Positions 1-9,557 of a stretch of 32,200 nt of DNA are shown in pieces. Source of the DNA: Romboutsia sp. (GTDB lineage: Bacteria > Bacillota > Clostridia > Peptostreptococcales > Peptostreptococcaceae); the NCBI GenBank assembly GCA_017889265.1, contig JAGHEK010000015.1, forward strand, positions 1-32,200, written 5' to 3'. How positions within the stretch are numbered: position 1 is the first letter of the stretch; each line of letters starts with the position of its first letter. The position numbers were made by a program, and so were the translations under genes. The notes beneath the pieces are model-generated. The model was not told the origin of the DNA. It was given only the letters and a program-made list of their open reading frames with translations, and searched no databases.

Positions 1-31
1 AAAAAGACCTAGATTAAATCTAAGCCTTTTT
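1..31 (-). terminator. Rho-independent terminator after dnaJ
   Basis: A 9-bp stem (positions 6-14 with 18-26, two G-T wobbles) and a 3-base loop lie just past the dnaJ stop. On the minus strand the stem runs into five T residues at the window edge, so it should end the hrcA-grpE-dnaK-dnaJ transcript. The A/T runs on both sides would also suit a terminator for a gene coming from the left, which cannot be seen here. Confidence 0.8.
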
Positions 32-33
32 TA

Positions 34-1170
34 TTAAAATTTCTTAAAAAAGTTTTCTAATTTTTGACCAAAACTCTTTTTCTTTTCGTGAACTTCTTCA
101 CCACATTCTTTAGCAAATTCTCTTAGTATATCCTTTTGCTTTTCATTTAACTTTTTAGGTATCTCAACAGTTATCTTTATATACTGATCTCCTCTTGAAT
201 TTCCTCTAAGTCTTGGTATACCTTTATCTCTTAATCTAAATGTAGTTCCACTTTGAGTTCCTTCTGGTATAGTATACTTAACCTTACCATCTATTGTTGG
301 AACTTCTATTTCATCACCTAAAGTAGCTTGAACAAAAGTTATTGGCATTTCAAAATAAACATCAAACCCATCTCTAGTAAATAATGGATGTTCTTTTATA
401 CTAACAACTATATATAAATCTCCTCTAGGTCCACCTTTTTTACCTATTTCACCTTGACCAGAAAGCTTTATCATTTGACCATCATCAATTCCTGCTGGTA
501 TATCAACTTCGATAGTCTTTACCTTTCTAGTATGCCCTTTTCCGTGACACTTAGGACAAGGAGTTTCTATTATTTTACCTTCACCATTACAAGTACTGCA
601 AGTTCTTGAGCTTTGGATATTTCCAAACGGAGTTCTCTGAACAGTTCTTACTTCTCCTGTACCATTACAAGTTGGACAAGTTTTCTTTCCTGTTCCAGCT
701 TTTGCACCACTTCCGTGACACTCGCTACATTCTTCTGTTCTATTTAACTTTATTTCTATTTTTTTACCAAATGCTGCATCTTCAAAACTTATAGTTACTC
801 TTTGTTTTATATCTTGACCACGTTCAGGTCCTCTTCTTCTAGTTCTTTGACCACCGAAAACATCTCCAAATATATCACCAAAGATATCTTCAAATCCACC
901 AAAGCCTCCTCCAAAACCTTGAGAACCTCCACCAAATTGTCCATTTACACCATCGTGTCCAAATTGGTCATATCTTCTTCTTTTTTCTGCATCAGATAAA
1001 ACTTCATAAGCTTCATTTACTTCTTTAAATTTTTCTTCTGCTTCCTTATTGTCAGGATTTCTATCTGGATGATACTTCATAGCTAATTTTCTATAAGCCT
1101 TTTTTAATGCATTATCATCAACGTTTCTATCTACGCCTAAAACTTCGTAATAATCTCTTTTTGTACTCAT
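34..1170 (-). CDS. dnaJ: Chaperone protein DnaJ (Hsp40)
   Basis: Cytoplasmic J-domain co-chaperone that stimulates the DnaK ATPase and hands over unfolded clients. The protein has 378 residues in the usual class-I order: J domain (residues 1-70, HPD at 34-36), Gly/Phe-rich linker, four zinc motifs of the CxxCxGxG type ([32 protein letters not shown]), then the C-terminal substrate-binding domains. The ATG at 1170 is chosen because AGGTGG sits 8 bases upstream. A GTG four codons earlier is in frame but overlaps that ribosome binding site. It is the last gene of the heat-shock operon, 86 bases after dnaK and separated from it by a strong hairpin. Confidence 0.97.
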   Translation of the reverse strand: MSTKRDYYEVLGVDRNVDDNALKKAYRKLAMKYHPDRNPDNKEAEEKFKEVNEAYEVLSDAEKRRRYDQFGHDGVNGQFGGGSQGFGGGFGGFEDIFGDIFGDVFGGQRTRRRGPERGQDIKQRVTISFEDAAFGKKIEIKLNRTEECSECHGSGAKAGTGKKTCPTCNGTGEVRTVQRTPFGNIQSSRTCSTCNGEGKIIETPCPKCHGKGHTRKVKTIEVDIPAGIDDGQMIKLSGQGEIGKKGGPRGDLYIVVSIKEHPLFTRDGFDVYFEMPITFVQATLGDEIEVPTIDGKVKYTIPEGTQSGTTFRLRDKGIPRLRGNSRGDQYIKITVEIPKKLNEKQKDILREFAKECGEEVHEKKKSFGQKLENFFKKF

Positions 1171-1194
1171 ATTCTTCACCACCTAATACTCAAA

Positions 1195-1225
1195 ATAATA
1201 GCTTGTAGATACTACAAGCTATTAT
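1195..1225 (-). terminator. Hairpin between dnaK and dnaJ (attenuator or processing site)
   Basis: A perfect 14-bp inverted repeat (1195-1208 with 1212-1225) with a 3-base loop fills the dnaK-dnaJ gap. On the minus strand the stem ends in ATTATTTTG, so the T tract is short and broken. The structure is directly visible. Partial termination or 3'-end protection of the upstream dnaK message is inferred. Confidence 0.6.
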
Positions 1226-1256
1226 CATCTAAAAACTAGATATATTTTATATAAAA

Positions 1257-3101
1257 TTATTTATCATCAACTTCAGTAAAATCAGCATCAACTATATCAT
1301 CATTGTTTGATGAAGATTCTTGAGAGAAATCTTGAGCTCCATCAAATCCACCTTCTGGTTGAGCTTGTTGATACATCTTTTGAGATATTTGATGGAATTT
1401 TTGCATTAATTCATCTAAAGCTTTTTTAATTTCTTCTGCTGTTGCATCTTCTTTTTCTTTAACTGATTTTAAGTTTGATATAGCATTTTCTATATCTGAT
1501 TTTTCAGATGCATCTACTTTATCACCTAATTCATTTAAAGTTTTTTCAGTTTGATATATTGTAGAATCTGCTTGATTTATAGCTTCTATCTTATCTTTCT
1601 TTTGCTTATCTGCTTCAGCATTCATTTCAGCTTCTTTTATTTTCTTTTGTATTTCTTCTTCGCTTAAGTTAGTTCCAGAAGTTATAGTTACTTTTTGTTC
1701 TTTTCCTGTTCCTAAATCCTTAGCAGTAACATTAACTATACCGTTAGCATCTATATCAAAAGTAACTTCTATTTGAGGTATTCCTCTTGGAGCTGGTGGT
1801 ATATCAGTTAATTGGAATCTACCTAAAGTAGTATTGTCGTATGACATACTTCTTTCACCTTGTAATACGTGTATATCAACAGCTGGTTGGTTATCTTGAG
1901 CAGTTGAGAATACTTGAGATTTCTTAGTTGGTATAGTAGTATTTCTTTCTATTATTTTAGTCATAACGTTACCCATAGTTTCTATACCAAGTGATAATGG
2001 AGTAACATCAAGAAGTAATAAATCATTAACTTCACCAGTTAAAACACCTGCTTGTATAGCAGCACCTTGTGCAACACACTCATCTGGATTTATACCTTTA
2101 TGAGGTTCTTTTCCTATAAACTTCTTAATAGCTTCTTGAACTGCTGGTATTCTTGTAGAACCACCAACAAGTAAAACATCGTCTATTTCAGATGTTGAAA
2201 GTCCTGCATCATTTAATGCTTGTTTAGTTGGTTCCATAGTTTTTTCAACTAAGTGAGCAGTTAATTCATCAAATTTAGATCTACTTATAGTAACATCTAA
2301 ATGCTTTGGTCCTTCTGCAGTTGCAGTTATAAATGGTAAATTAACGTTAGTTGACATAGTTGAAGATAATTCTTTTTTAGCTTTTTCAGCAGCTTCTTTT
2401 AATCTTTGTAAAGCCATTTTATCATTTCTTAAGTCAACACCTTCAGCTTTTTTGAATTCTTCAGCTAAATAATCTATTAAAACTTGGTCAAAATCGTCTC
2501 CTCCAAGTCTGTTATTTCCTGCTGTTGCTAAAACTTCAAACGTTCCATCTCCTATTTCAAGAATTGATACGTCGAATGTTCCTCCACCTAAATCGAAAAC
2601 TAAAACTTTCTTTTCTTGGTCTAACTTATCCATACCATAAGCAAGAGCTGCTGCAGTTGGTTCGTTTATTATTCTTTTTACATCAAGACCTGCTATTCTA
2701 CCTGCATCTTTAGTAGCTTGTCTTTGAGCATCTGTAAAGTATGCTGGAACTGTTATAACAGCTTCAGTTACAGTTTGACCTAAATAAGCTTCAGCATCTG
2801 CTTTTAACTTTTGTAAAGTTATAGCTGATATTTCTTGTGGAGTATAATCTTTTCCATCTATATTAACTTTGTAATCTGTACCCATATGAGTTTTTATAGA
2901 TATTATAGTTCTATCTGCATTAGTTACAGCTTGTCTTTTTGCAGGTTCTCCAACTATTCTATCTCCTTCTTTAGTAAAAGCAACTACTGATGGAGTAGTT
3001 CTCATACCTTCTGCATTAGTTATAACTTGTGCTTCCCCACCTTCTAAAACTGAAACACAAGAGTTAGTTGTTCCTAAATCTATACCTATTACCTTTGCCA
3101 T
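1257..3101 (-). CDS. dnaK: Chaperone protein DnaK (Hsp70)
   Basis: Main cytoplasmic Hsp70: ATP-driven binding and release of unfolded proteins with DnaJ and GrpE. The 614 residues match a full-length Gram-positive DnaK. They start with the phosphate-1 loop [13 protein letters not shown], followed by [14 protein letters not shown] (phosphate 2), [13 protein letters not shown] (adenosine motif), the [15 protein letters not shown] linker region, the beta substrate-binding domain and the helical lid, ending in the typical acidic tail ([13 protein letters not shown]). GGAGG precedes the ATG. It lies between grpE and dnaJ and should be under HrcA/CIRCE control from the promoter ahead of hrcA. A second, divergent Hsp70 lies at the right end of the window. 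Confidence 0.99.
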   Translation of the reverse strand: MAKVIGIDLGTTNSCVSVLEGGEAQVITNAEGMRTTPSVVAFTKEGDRIVGEPAKRQAVTNADRTIISIKTHMGTDYKVNIDGKDYTPQEISAITLQKLKADAEAYLGQTVTEAVITVPAYFTDAQRQATKDAGRIAGLDVKRIINEPTAAALAYGMDKLDQEKKVLVFDLGGGTFDVSILEIGDGTFEVLATAGNNRLGGDDFDQVLIDYLAEEFKKAEGVDLRNDKMALQRLKEAAEKAKKELSSTMSTNVNLPFITATAEGPKHLDVTISRSKFDELTAHLVEKTMEPTKQALNDAGLSTSEIDDVLLVGGSTRIPAVQEAIKKFIGKEPHKGINPDECVAQGAAIQAGVLTGEVNDLLLLDVTPLSLGIETMGNVMTKIIERNTTIPTKKSQVFSTAQDNQPAVDIHVLQGERSMSYDNTTLGRFQLTDIPPAPRGIPQIEVTFDIDANGIVNVTAKDLGTGKEQKVTITSGTNLSEEEIQKKIKEAEMNAEADKQKKDKIEAINQADSTIYQTEKTLNELGDKVDASEKSDIENAISNLKSVKEKEDATAEEIKKALDELMQKFHQISQKMYQQAQPEGGFDGAQDFSQESSSNNDDIVDADFTEVDDK

Positions 3102-3126
3102 TTAAGTAACCTCCAATATATTTATA

Positions 3127-3693
3127 TTAATAAGAAACCTTAACCATACTTGGTCTTAGCACTTTCTTACCTAATTTATATCCTTTTTGTAAAACATCTA
3201 CAACGTTATTTGGTTCAACCCCTTCAACACTTTCTTGCATAACTGCTAAATGAAGATTTGGGTCAAATAAACAATTTTGAGCTTCTATTTCTTCTACTCC
3301 AAACTTAGTTATAGTAGATAATAAATTTTTATGAACTAGTTCAACACCTTTATACATATTGCTTTCTTTATCATCAAAAGCTTTAAGTGCCATATCCATA
3401 CTATCAAGTACTGGAATTAACTCATTTAGTATCTTTTCATTTGCAAAAAGTCCTATACTTTCTTTTTCTTCTTGAGTTCTTCTTCTGTAATTTGCATACT
3501 CTGCTTGAAGACGTTGATGTTGATCTTTTAAAGTTTCTAGTTCTTTTTCAAGAAGATTTTCTTCTACTACTTCTTCTATAATTTCTTCTTCAACTATATC
3601 TTCTAAAACTTCAACAGTTTCTTCATTAACTTCTTCATTTAAAGAAGTTTCATCAACTTTTATATCTTCAGCTGTAGTGTCTTTTTCTTGCAT
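3127..3693 (-). CDS. grpE: Nucleotide exchange factor GrpE
   Basis: Exchanges ADP for ATP on DnaK. The protein has 188 residues: a very acidic disordered N-terminus (about 1-50), a long coiled coil (about 50-85, with YANYRRRTQEEKES), then the C-terminal beta domain ending in LRPSMVKVSY, typical of GrpE. The ATG follows AAGGGG, which overlaps the end of hrcA. The gene lies 10 bases after hrcA and 25 bases before dnaK, so it is cotranscribed with both. Confidence 0.98.
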   Translation of the reverse strand: MQEKDTTAEDIKVDETSLNEEVNEETVEVLEDIVEEEIIEEVVEENLLEKELETLKDQHQRLQAEYANYRRRTQEEKESIGLFANEKILNELIPVLDSMDMALKAFDDKESNMYKGVELVHKNLLSTITKFGVEEIEAQNCLFDPNLHLAVMQESVEGVEPNNVVDVLQKGYKLGKKVLRPSMVKVSY

Positions 3694-3703
3694 AATACAC
3701 CCC

Positions 3704-4720
3704 TTATCGTTTCTTATTAAATAGTAAACTCATATAATTTACTATGGCATAGAGCCTTTCGTAGTCCATTCTAGTAGGTCCTATAAAACTTATTTCACCA
3801 ACTAAATCGACTCCTATATTATAAGTGGCAGTAACTACTGCACAATCTTTAGCTAACTCATAATCATTGTCGCTACCGATTATTATTTTTACATTTTCCT
3901 TTTGAATACCTTTTGAACTTACCATCTTATCTATGGCATCTTTTTTTTCTATCATATTTAAAAACGATTTTGCTTTTAATAAATCATTGAATTCTGGATA
4001 GTTAAAAATATTAGTAGCTCCACTTAAAGAAAACATATCTTCTTCTTTATTACAATTAATTGCATCAACAAGAGCATCTATTAAATTCGAATATTCTCCT
4101 ATCTCGTGCTTTATAAATGCTATTAGTCTGTCGTCTAAACGAATTATACTTTTTCCATATAATTTTTTAGTTAAATTATTAGAAATTATATTTAATTTAG
4201 ACTGGTCTAAATAAACATTGGTTGAAATTTGTGCTTTTTTCAAATCACCTTTATCAGTTACAACTATAAGTACTATTTCATCATCTTTTATATTAACTAA
4301 CTGGATATGCTTTATAAAATTATTTTCATTAATATTTTTAACTAAAGCAACAGTAGTATAATTAGTAATTTTAGAAAGTAGCATAGAAGTTTGTTCCATC
4401 AACTCTTTAATATCGTTAACATTTTTATCTATGCAATTTTGTATAAGCCTTTTTTCTTCATCACTTATATCAGCTTCTTTCATTAAAGAATCAACGTATA
4501 ATTTGTAACCTTTTTCAGATGGAACTCTACCTGCTGATGTATGTGGCTGAAGTAAATATCCTAATTCTTCTAAATCAGCCATTTCATTTCTTATGGTAGC
4601 AGCACTAACTCCTAAGTTATGCTTTTTAGATATTGTTCTAGAACCTACAGCTTCTGCAGTTTCTATATAATCTTTGACTATAGCTTTGAGGATTTTTAAT
4701 TTTCTTTCATTTAGTTCCAT
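3704..4720 (-). CDS. hrcA: Heat-inducible transcription repressor HrcA
   Basis: Represses class-I heat-shock genes by binding CIRCE; its folding depends on GroE chaperonin in species where this has been studied. The 338 residues show the N-terminal winged helix (about 1-75, with SRTISKKHNLGVSAATIRN and the helix-turn-helix continuation) and the HrcA core, ending in YERLYAIVNYMSLLFNKKR. A strong AGGAGG is placed before the ATG. First gene of hrcA-grpE-dnaK-dnaJ, directly behind a perfect CIRCE, so the operon is autoregulated. Confidence 0.98.
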   Translation of the reverse strand: MELNERKLKILKAIVKDYIETAEAVGSRTISKKHNLGVSAATIRNEMADLEELGYLLQPHTSAGRVPSEKGYKLYVDSLMKEADISDEEKRLIQNCIDKNVNDIKELMEQTSMLLSKITNYTTVALVKNINENNFIKHIQLVNIKDDEIVLIVVTDKGDLKKAQISTNVYLDQSKLNIISNNLTKKLYGKSIIRLDDRLIAFIKHEIGEYSNLIDALVDAINCNKEEDMFSLSGATNIFNYPEFNDLLKAKSFLNMIEKKDAIDKMVSSKGIQKENVKIIIGSDNDYELAKDCAVVTATYNIGVDLVGEISFIGPTRMDYERLYAIVNYMSLLFNKKR

Positions 4721-4740
4721 CTCAGCCTCCTAGCTTTCTG

Positions 4741-4767
4741 TTAGCACTCTTTTTTTTAGAGTGCTAA
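4741..4767. promoter_or_regulatory. CIRCE operator
   Basis: TTAGCACTC, nine T/A bases, then GAGTGCTAA: an exact match to the 9-9-9 CIRCE consensus bound by HrcA. It lies 20 bases upstream of the hrcA ATG and just downstream of the promoter at 4783-4810, over the expected start of transcription. Confidence 0.97.
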
Positions 4768-4782
4768 AAAGATTATATTTTT

Positions 4783-4810
4783 ATAATATCACTTATTTTT
4801 AATATGTCAA
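4783..4810 (-). promoter_or_regulatory. Housekeeping promoter of the hrcA operon
   Basis: On the minus strand a perfect TTGACA (4805-4810) is separated by 16 bases from TATTAT (4783-4788). The CIRCE begins 15 bases downstream, the normal arrangement for HrcA repression. Confidence 0.8.
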
Positions 4811-4824
4811 TATATTTTTAAAAT

Positions 4825-5958
4825 TTAGTCTAAAAATTCTACTAAAATGCTATTTGATATTTCTCTTCCTTTTTGAGTAAAAAATATATTATTTTTATTT
4901 TTATCGATTAAACCCTTATTTATTAACTTATCTATAACATTTTTATATTTTTTTTCAAAATCAATATTAAACCTTTTATTAAAATCTTCTATATTTATTC
5001 CTTCATTCATTCTAAGCATCATAATTATAGCTTCTTCTATTTCATCTTTTTTAGTTAAACTGCTAAATTCAGATATAGGCTTTTTATTATTTTCTATATC
5101 TTTATTGTATTCATCTAAATTTTCTTTATTTGAATATCTATAATCGTTTATATACCCAGATGCACCTGCTCCAAGACCTAAATAATTTTCACATTTCCAA
5201 TATGTAATATTATGTTTACACTCGTATCCTTTTTTTGAATAATTAGATATCTCATATTGATTATATCCATCTTCTTTTAGCTTATTAATCGTATAATTAT
5301 AAATACTTATATCTAATTCATCATCATTTAATTCAAATTCATTATTATAATACATATCATAAAATCTAGTACCCTCTTCTAAAATTAGAGAATAACAAGA
5401 TATGTGGGTAGGATTTAGTTTAATAACTTTATCTAGACTTTCTTTAAATTCATCAAAACTTTGATTAGGCAAAGAATACATAATATCAATGTTTATATTT
5501 TTAAATCCAACATCTAACGCATCATTATAATTTTTCTCAAATTGTTCATAATTATGTATTCTACCAATAGATTTTAGTAAGTTATTATCAGTAGTTTGAA
5601 GTCCTATACTAAGCCTATTAATCCCAACCTTTTTCATAGTTATTAACTTTTCTTTAGTCAACGTACCAGGATTGCATTCTATAGTTATCTCTGCATTTTC
5701 TGAAATATTATAATTTTTATAAATATTTTCAAATATTATATTAATCTCATCTTCATTCAATATACTAGGAGTTCCACCACCCAAAAATATACTACTAAAT
5801 TTTCTTTCTTTAAAATCTTCTTTATAAAATTCCATTTCTTTTATTAAATTTTTTATATAAATAGATTTTTCATCTTTTCTAGTAATTTCATAAGAATTAA
5901 AATCACAATAAAAACATTTTTTTGCACAAAACGGTATATGTACGTATAATCCTAACAT
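4825..5958 (-). CDS. hemW: Radical SAM heme chaperone HemW
   Basis: Radical SAM protein of the HemN-like family; family members with this signature bind heme and insert it into respiratory proteins rather than oxidising coproporphyrinogen. The 377 residues start MLGLYVHIPFC and carry the 4Fe-4S motif CAKKCFYCDF (CxxxCxxC followed by F, as in HemW, not the extra Cys of true HemN). GGGTPS and the HNITYWKCENYLGLGAGASGY stretch follow, with the C-terminal HemN domain. The ATG at 5958 is chosen because AGAGG lies 9 bases upstream; an upstream in-frame TTG at 6015 has no binding site and falls in the promoter. Older annotation would call it oxygen-independent coproporphyrinogen III oxidase. Confidence 0.93.
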   Translation of the reverse strand: MLGLYVHIPFCAKKCFYCDFNSYEITRKDEKSIYIKNLIKEMEFYKEDFKERKFSSIFLGGGTPSILNEDEINIIFENIYKNYNISENAEITIECNPGTLTKEKLITMKKVGINRLSIGLQTTDNNLLKSIGRIHNYEQFEKNYNDALDVGFKNINIDIMYSLPNQSFDEFKESLDKVIKLNPTHISCYSLILEEGTRFYDMYYNNEFELNDDELDISIYNYTINKLKEDGYNQYEISNYSKKGYECKHNITYWKCENYLGLGAGASGYINDYRYSNKENLDEYNKDIENNKKPISEFSSLTKKDEIEEAIIMMLRMNEGINIEDFNKRFNIDFEKKYKNVIDKLINKGLIDKNKNNIFFTQKGREISNSILVEFLD

Positions 5959-5985
5959 AAACTCAAACCTCTTCTTTTTTATATC

Positions 5986-6015
5986 AATATACCACTTTTG
6001 TATAACAATATTCAA
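5986..6015 (-). promoter_or_regulatory. Likely promoter of hemW
   Basis: On the minus strand TTGAAT (6010-6015), an 18-base spacer, then TATATT (5986-5991). This leaves a short leader with AGAGG before the ATG at 5958. It supports the shorter HemW start. Confidence 0.5.
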
Positions 6016-6089
6016 ATCTTATATAAAAATTGTTTAAATTAAAATTTATTGGCAATAAATATATAATAAATTATATTAGAGAGGTTTTT

Positions 6090-6578
6090 ATGATGAAAGT
6101 TACATTTAATGGTTCACCTTTAACATTAGAAGGAAATACTTTAAAAGTAGGAGATACTGTTCCAAATTTCACAGCTATAGGAAATGATTTAAATCCTGTT
6201 TCTTTAAACGATACTAAAGGAAAAAGAGTTTTCTTATCTGTACCTTCTTTAGATACTTCAGTATGTGATATTGAAGTTAGAAAATTTAATGAAGAAGTTT
6301 CAAAATTATCAAACGTTCACGTATATACTTTATCTATGGATTTACCGTTTGCTCAGGCTAAATGGTGTGGAGCAGCTAACATAAATAACGTTACCACTTT
6401 ATCTGACTATAAAGATAGAGAATTTGGTAAAAATTTTGGAGTTTACATAAAAGAATTAGGACTTTTATCAAGAGCAGTATTCGTTGTAGATGAAAATAAT
6501 AAAATAACTTATATAGAATATTTAGAAGAAATAACTAACGAACCAAATTATGAAAAAGCTTTACAAGCTTTAAAATAA
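6090..6578 (+). CDS. tpx: Thiol peroxidase Tpx (atypical 2-Cys peroxiredoxin)
   Basis: Reduces peroxides using thioredoxin. The 162 residues contain the peroxidatic motif PSLDTSVCD (Cys59) and the resolving Cys93 (KWCGA), the pair that forms the intramolecular disulfide in the Tpx family, then DREFGKNFGVYIKELGLL and SRAVFVVD. Both cysteines are encoded by TGT, so this copy is not a selenoprotein. Two adjacent ATGs (6090 and 6093) follow GAGAGG; the second gives better spacing and starts MKVTFNG as in relatives. An in-frame extension to 6030 has no binding site. It is a single plus-strand gene converging on the next gene. Confidence 0.97.
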   Translation: MMKVTFNGSPLTLEGNTLKVGDTVPNFTAIGNDLNPVSLNDTKGKRVFLSVPSLDTSVCDIEVRKFNEEVSKLSNVHVYTLSMDLPFAQAKWCGAANINNVTTLSDYKDREFGKNFGVYIKELGLLSRAVFVVDENNKITYIEYLEEITNEPNYEKALQALK

Positions 6579-6579
6579 T

Positions 6580-6606
6580 AAAATCCCCATTTTTAGGGGA
6601 TTTTTT
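6580..6606. terminator. Terminator shared by tpx and the convergent surface-protein gene
   Basis: Stem AAAATCCCC (6580-6588) with GGGGATTTT (6596-6604), 7-base loop, then T residues on the plus strand. The A-rich left flank also gives a usable tail on the minus strand for the gene ending at 6608. Confidence 0.88.
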
Positions 6607-6607
6607 A

Positions 6608-7561
6608 TTATCTTATTGGTTTTAATGTATTAGGTATATCTTTTATTAAAGAATTTGGAATTTGACCATTATAATATAAATATAAAGCATATTCTAATCT
6701 ATCATCCCAATCATCACCATAATAATATTCCATATGCCATTCTCCATATTTATACTCTATTGCATCTTCAATCATATCATTCCAATCATCACCAAATCTA
6801 AGTTCCATTCTATCTTCCCATTGAGAAAAACTTAATTTTCCTGTATTGCTTGTTGGTGGCACAACAGGTGTTGTTGGTTGTACTGGAGTTAACGTTGGTG
6901 GTATATCAGTTGGCATACTTGTTGGTATTTTACCTTGATAGTGTTGATATAGAGCATACTCTAATCTATCATCCCAGTCATTTCCGTATTTTATATTTAA
7001 ATTATATTCGCCATACTTAATTTTCAAAGAATTCTCTAATCTATCATCCCAGTTATCTCCGAATTTTAAATCCATTCTATCTTCCCAAACTTCAAAAGTT
7101 AAAGTTTGATTAATTGAAGGAAGTGGAGATGTTGCTGGTTTTCCAACTATAACTTCATTATTTTGCTGATTATAATCAACATTTATCCCAAAAGATTCAG
7201 ATACAAATCTAACTGGAACATAAGTTCTACTATTTATTATTGTTGCAGGAACATCTATATTTTTAGTTACTCCATTAACTGTTGGATTATTCTTATCGAT
7301 TTTTAATTTTATATTAACACCTGGTTTAACAACAGTTACTTCTCTTGTAGCTGAATTATAATCAACTTGAGAACCTAATTCTTCTCCTATAACTCTTATA
7401 GGAACTAAAGTTCTTCCATTTCTTATTACTGGTGTTGTACTTACTCTTTTACCATTTACAGTTAAGAAAGGAAAACTATCTGCATAACTAGTTGATGCAA
7501 TAGATGTAAATACTGTAGATATAGCTAAAAGTGCTAAAATCTTTTTAGATAATTTTTTCAT
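6608..7561 (-). CDS. Secreted copper-amine-oxidase-N-domain protein with a duplicated WEDRM/DDWDDRLE module
   Basis: Predicted secreted or wall-associated protein of 317 residues, function unknown. A signal peptide (about 1-27, ending STSYA) is followed by two units of the copper amine oxidase N-terminal-like domain (about 33-140, with NGRTLVPIRVIGEELG and NSRTYVPVRFVSESFG). This domain is common in clostridial surface proteins and does not by itself mean an oxidase. The C-terminal part is an approximately 55-residue module present twice (159-212 and 248-302), joined by a Pro/Thr-rich linker (213-240). Each module holds two half-repeats with cores FGD-WDDRLE and YGDDWDDRLEYALY, and ends in a Tyr-rich G-IP segment. 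GGAGGG precedes the ATG. It lies alone between lepA and tpx. The module is not one I recognise. Confidence 0.85.
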   Translation of the reverse strand: MKKLSKKILALLAISTVFTSIASTSYADSFPFLTVNGKRVSTTPVIRNGRTLVPIRVIGEELGSQVDYNSATREVTVVKPGVNIKLKIDKNNPTVNGVTKNIDVPATIINSRTYVPVRFVSESFGINVDYNQQNNEVIVGKPATSPLPSINQTLTFEVWEDRMDLKFGDNWDDRLENSLKIKYGEYNLNIKYGNDWDDRLEYALYQHYQGKIPTSMPTDIPPTLTPVQPTTPVVPPTSNTGKLSFSQWEDRMELRFGDDWNDMIEDAIEYKYGEWHMEYYYGDDWDDRLEYALYLYYNGQIPNSLIKDIPNTLKPIR

Positions 7562-7659
7562 AAAAAATTCCCTCCTATATATTAATTTGTAAAATCATTA
7601 TATATTAAGGGAATTTCAATTTCTATATTTATAATTACTTTTTAATCTAATTTTAATAT

Positions 7660-9462
7660 TTACTCATCTAATTTTAGTACAGACATAAATGCTTTTTGAG
7701 GAACTTCAACTGAACCTATTTGTCTCATACGTTTTTTACCTTCTTTTTGTTTTTCAAGAAGTTTCTTTTTACGAGAAATATCTCCGCCATAACATTTAGC
7801 TAGAACGTCTTTTCTAAGTGCACTTATAGTTTCTCTAGCCACCACTTTATTTCCTACTGCAGCTTGTATAGGCACTGCGAATTGATGTCTTGGTATTTCA
7901 GTTTTTAATTTTTCACACATAGCTTTACCTCTAGAATATGCACGAGTTTCGTGAACTATAAAGCTAAGTGCATCTACCTGTTCTTTATTTATTAAAATAT
8001 CTAATTTAACAAGCTTTGAAGGAACATATCCTTTTACTTCATAATCTAGCGAACCGTATCCTCTAGTTCTAGATTTTAATGCATCAAAAAAGTCATAAAC
8101 AACTTCATTTAAAGGCAAATCATAGTGTAACATTACCCTTTTTTCGTCTATATATTCCATATTTATCATAGTTCCACGTCTTTCTTGGCAAAGCTCCATC
8201 ACAGTACCAACATAGTCTTTAGGAACTATTATATCTCCTTTAACGATAGGTTCTTCTATCATTTTTATTTCATTTGGTTCTGGTAAATTAGTTGGATTTT
8301 GTATCATAACTACTTCTCCATCATTTTTAGTTACCCTATAAATAACTGAAGGTGCAGTAGTTACTAAGTTTAAATCGTATTCTCTTTCTAGTCTTTCCTG
8401 GATAATTTCCATATGTAAAAGACCTAAAAATCCACATCTAAAACCAAATCCAAGTGCCGCTGATGTTTCTGCCTCAAATTCTAATGCAGCATCATTTATT
8501 TGCATTTTTTCAAGAGCATCTCTTACATTTTCATATTTTTCACCTTCACCTGGATATATACCACAATAAACCATAGGAGTAGCTTTTTTATATCCTGGCA
8601 TAGGAGAATCCGTTGGATTTTCAAAATCAGTTATAGTGTCCCCTACTTGACAACTTCTTATATCTTTTATACTTGCAGCAATATATCCAACATCTCCAGC
8701 ACTTAACTCATCTAACTCTCTTTGTCCTGGAGCCATTATACCAACTTCTGTTACTTCGAATTTTTTGTTGGTATTCATCATTTTTATAGTCATTCCTTTT
8801 TTAACGCTACCTTCATATATTCTTACGTATGCAACAACTCCTTTGTAAGCATCATAATAAGAATCAAATATTAAAGCCTTAAGAGGTGCATTTTTATCTC
8901 CAGTTGGAGCAGGAACTTTATTTACAATAGTTTCTAAAACATCTTCTATATTAAGTCCACTTTTTGCAGATATTAAAGGAGCTTCACTAGCATCAAGTCC
9001 TATTATATCTTCTATTTCCGTTTTTATCTCATCAGGTCTTGCACTAGGTAAATCTATTTTATTTATAACTGGAAGTATCTCTAAATCTTGGTCAAGCGCT
9101 AAATAAACATTAGCTAAAGTTTGTGCTTCTACACCTTGTGCTGCATCTACTACAAGTAAAGCTCCTTCACAAGCTGCTAAACTTCTAGATACTTCATAAT
9201 TAAAATCAACGTGACCTGGAGTATCTATTAAATTTAGATAATATTCATTACCATCTTTAGCTTTATACACAAGCCTTATATTCTGTAATTTTATAGTTAT
9301 ACCTCTTTCTCTTTCAAGGTCCATATTATCTAACAATTGGTCTTTCATTTCTCTTTCACTAACTAGACCAGTTTTTTGAATTAATCTATCTGCTAAAGTA
9401 GATTTTCCATGGTCTATATGTGCTATTATACTAAAGTTTCTAGTTCTACTTTGTCTATCCAC
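7660..9462 (-). CDS. lepA: Elongation factor 4 (LepA)
   Basis: Ribosome-associated translational GTPase that back-translocates or remodels stalled ribosomes. It has 600 residues, the normal LepA length. The GTPase motifs are AHIDHGKST, the DTPGHVDF G3 motif and NKIDLP. The C-terminal LepA domain ends in [19 protein letters not shown] and the following tail. The start is GTG at 9462, six bases after a perfect AGGAGG, giving a protein beginning with [10 protein letters not shown]. An upstream ATG at 9492 has no binding site and lies inside the promoter -10 region. It has its own promoter and follows spoIIP and a small gene. Confidence 0.98.
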   Translation of the reverse strand: MDRQSRTRNFSIIAHIDHGKSTLADRLIQKTGLVSEREMKDQLLDNMDLERERGITIKLQNIRLVYKAKDGNEYYLNLIDTPGHVDFNYEVSRSLAACEGALLVVDAAQGVEAQTLANVYLALDQDLEILPVINKIDLPSARPDEIKTEIEDIIGLDASEAPLISAKSGLNIEDVLETIVNKVPAPTGDKNAPLKALIFDSYYDAYKGVVAYVRIYEGSVKKGMTIKMMNTNKKFEVTEVGIMAPGQRELDELSAGDVGYIAASIKDIRSCQVGDTITDFENPTDSPMPGYKKATPMVYCGIYPGEGEKYENVRDALEKMQINDAALEFEAETSAALGFGFRCGFLGLLHMEIIQERLEREYDLNLVTTAPSVIYRVTKNDGEVVMIQNPTNLPEPNEIKMIEEPIVKGDIIVPKDYVGTVMELCQERRGTMINMEYIDEKRVMLHYDLPLNEVVYDFFDALKSRTRGYGSLDYEVKGYVPSKLVKLDILINKEQVDALSFIVHETRAYSRGKAMCEKLKTEIPRHQFAVPIQAAVGNKVVARETISALRKDVLAKCYGGDISRKKKLLEKQKEGKKRMRQIGSVEVPQKAFMSVLKLDE

Positions 9463-9495
9463 TAACTTCCTCCTAATAATTGTTTTAACCATATT

Positions 9496-9524
9496 ATTTT
9501 ATAATATATATTCATTTATGTAAA
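9496..9524 (-). promoter_or_regulatory. Promoter of lepA
   Basis: On the minus strand TTTACA (9519-9524), 17 bases, TAAAAT (9496-9501). The predicted start of transcription falls about 25-30 bases before the GTG, which rules out the ATG at 9492. Confidence 0.7.
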
Positions 9525-9530
9525 TAAGAG

Positions 9531-9557
9531 TATTAACTCAAAAGTTAGTATTTTTTA
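9531..9557 (-). terminator. Possible weak terminator after the small membrane-protein gene
   Basis: An 8-bp stem with one wobble (9531-9538 with 9543-9550) and a CAAA loop spans the TGA stop of the 81-residue gene. A clean T tract follows only on the plus strand, where no gene is seen; the minus-strand tail (CTCTTATTT) is poor. Confidence 0.35.

Noticed and set aside
4825-6015. HemW extended to the TTG at 6015
   Set aside because: No binding site and it covers a likely promoter; the family start MLGLYVHIPFC follows AGAGG.
6266-6371. Selenocysteine in Tpx
   Set aside because: Both active-site cysteines are TGT codons and no SECIS-like hairpin follows.
7562-7616. AAATTCCC/GGGAATTT inverted repeat upstream of the secreted-protein gene as an RNA switch hiding the binding site
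   Set aside because: A perfect TATAAT lies next to the upstream arm, so that arm is probably not transcribed; left as chance or a DNA site.
7660-9492. LepA starting at the ATG at 9492
   Set aside because: No binding site, and this ATG lies beside the -10 of the promoter. The GTG at 9462 has AGGAGG at ideal spacing and gives the normal 600-residue length.
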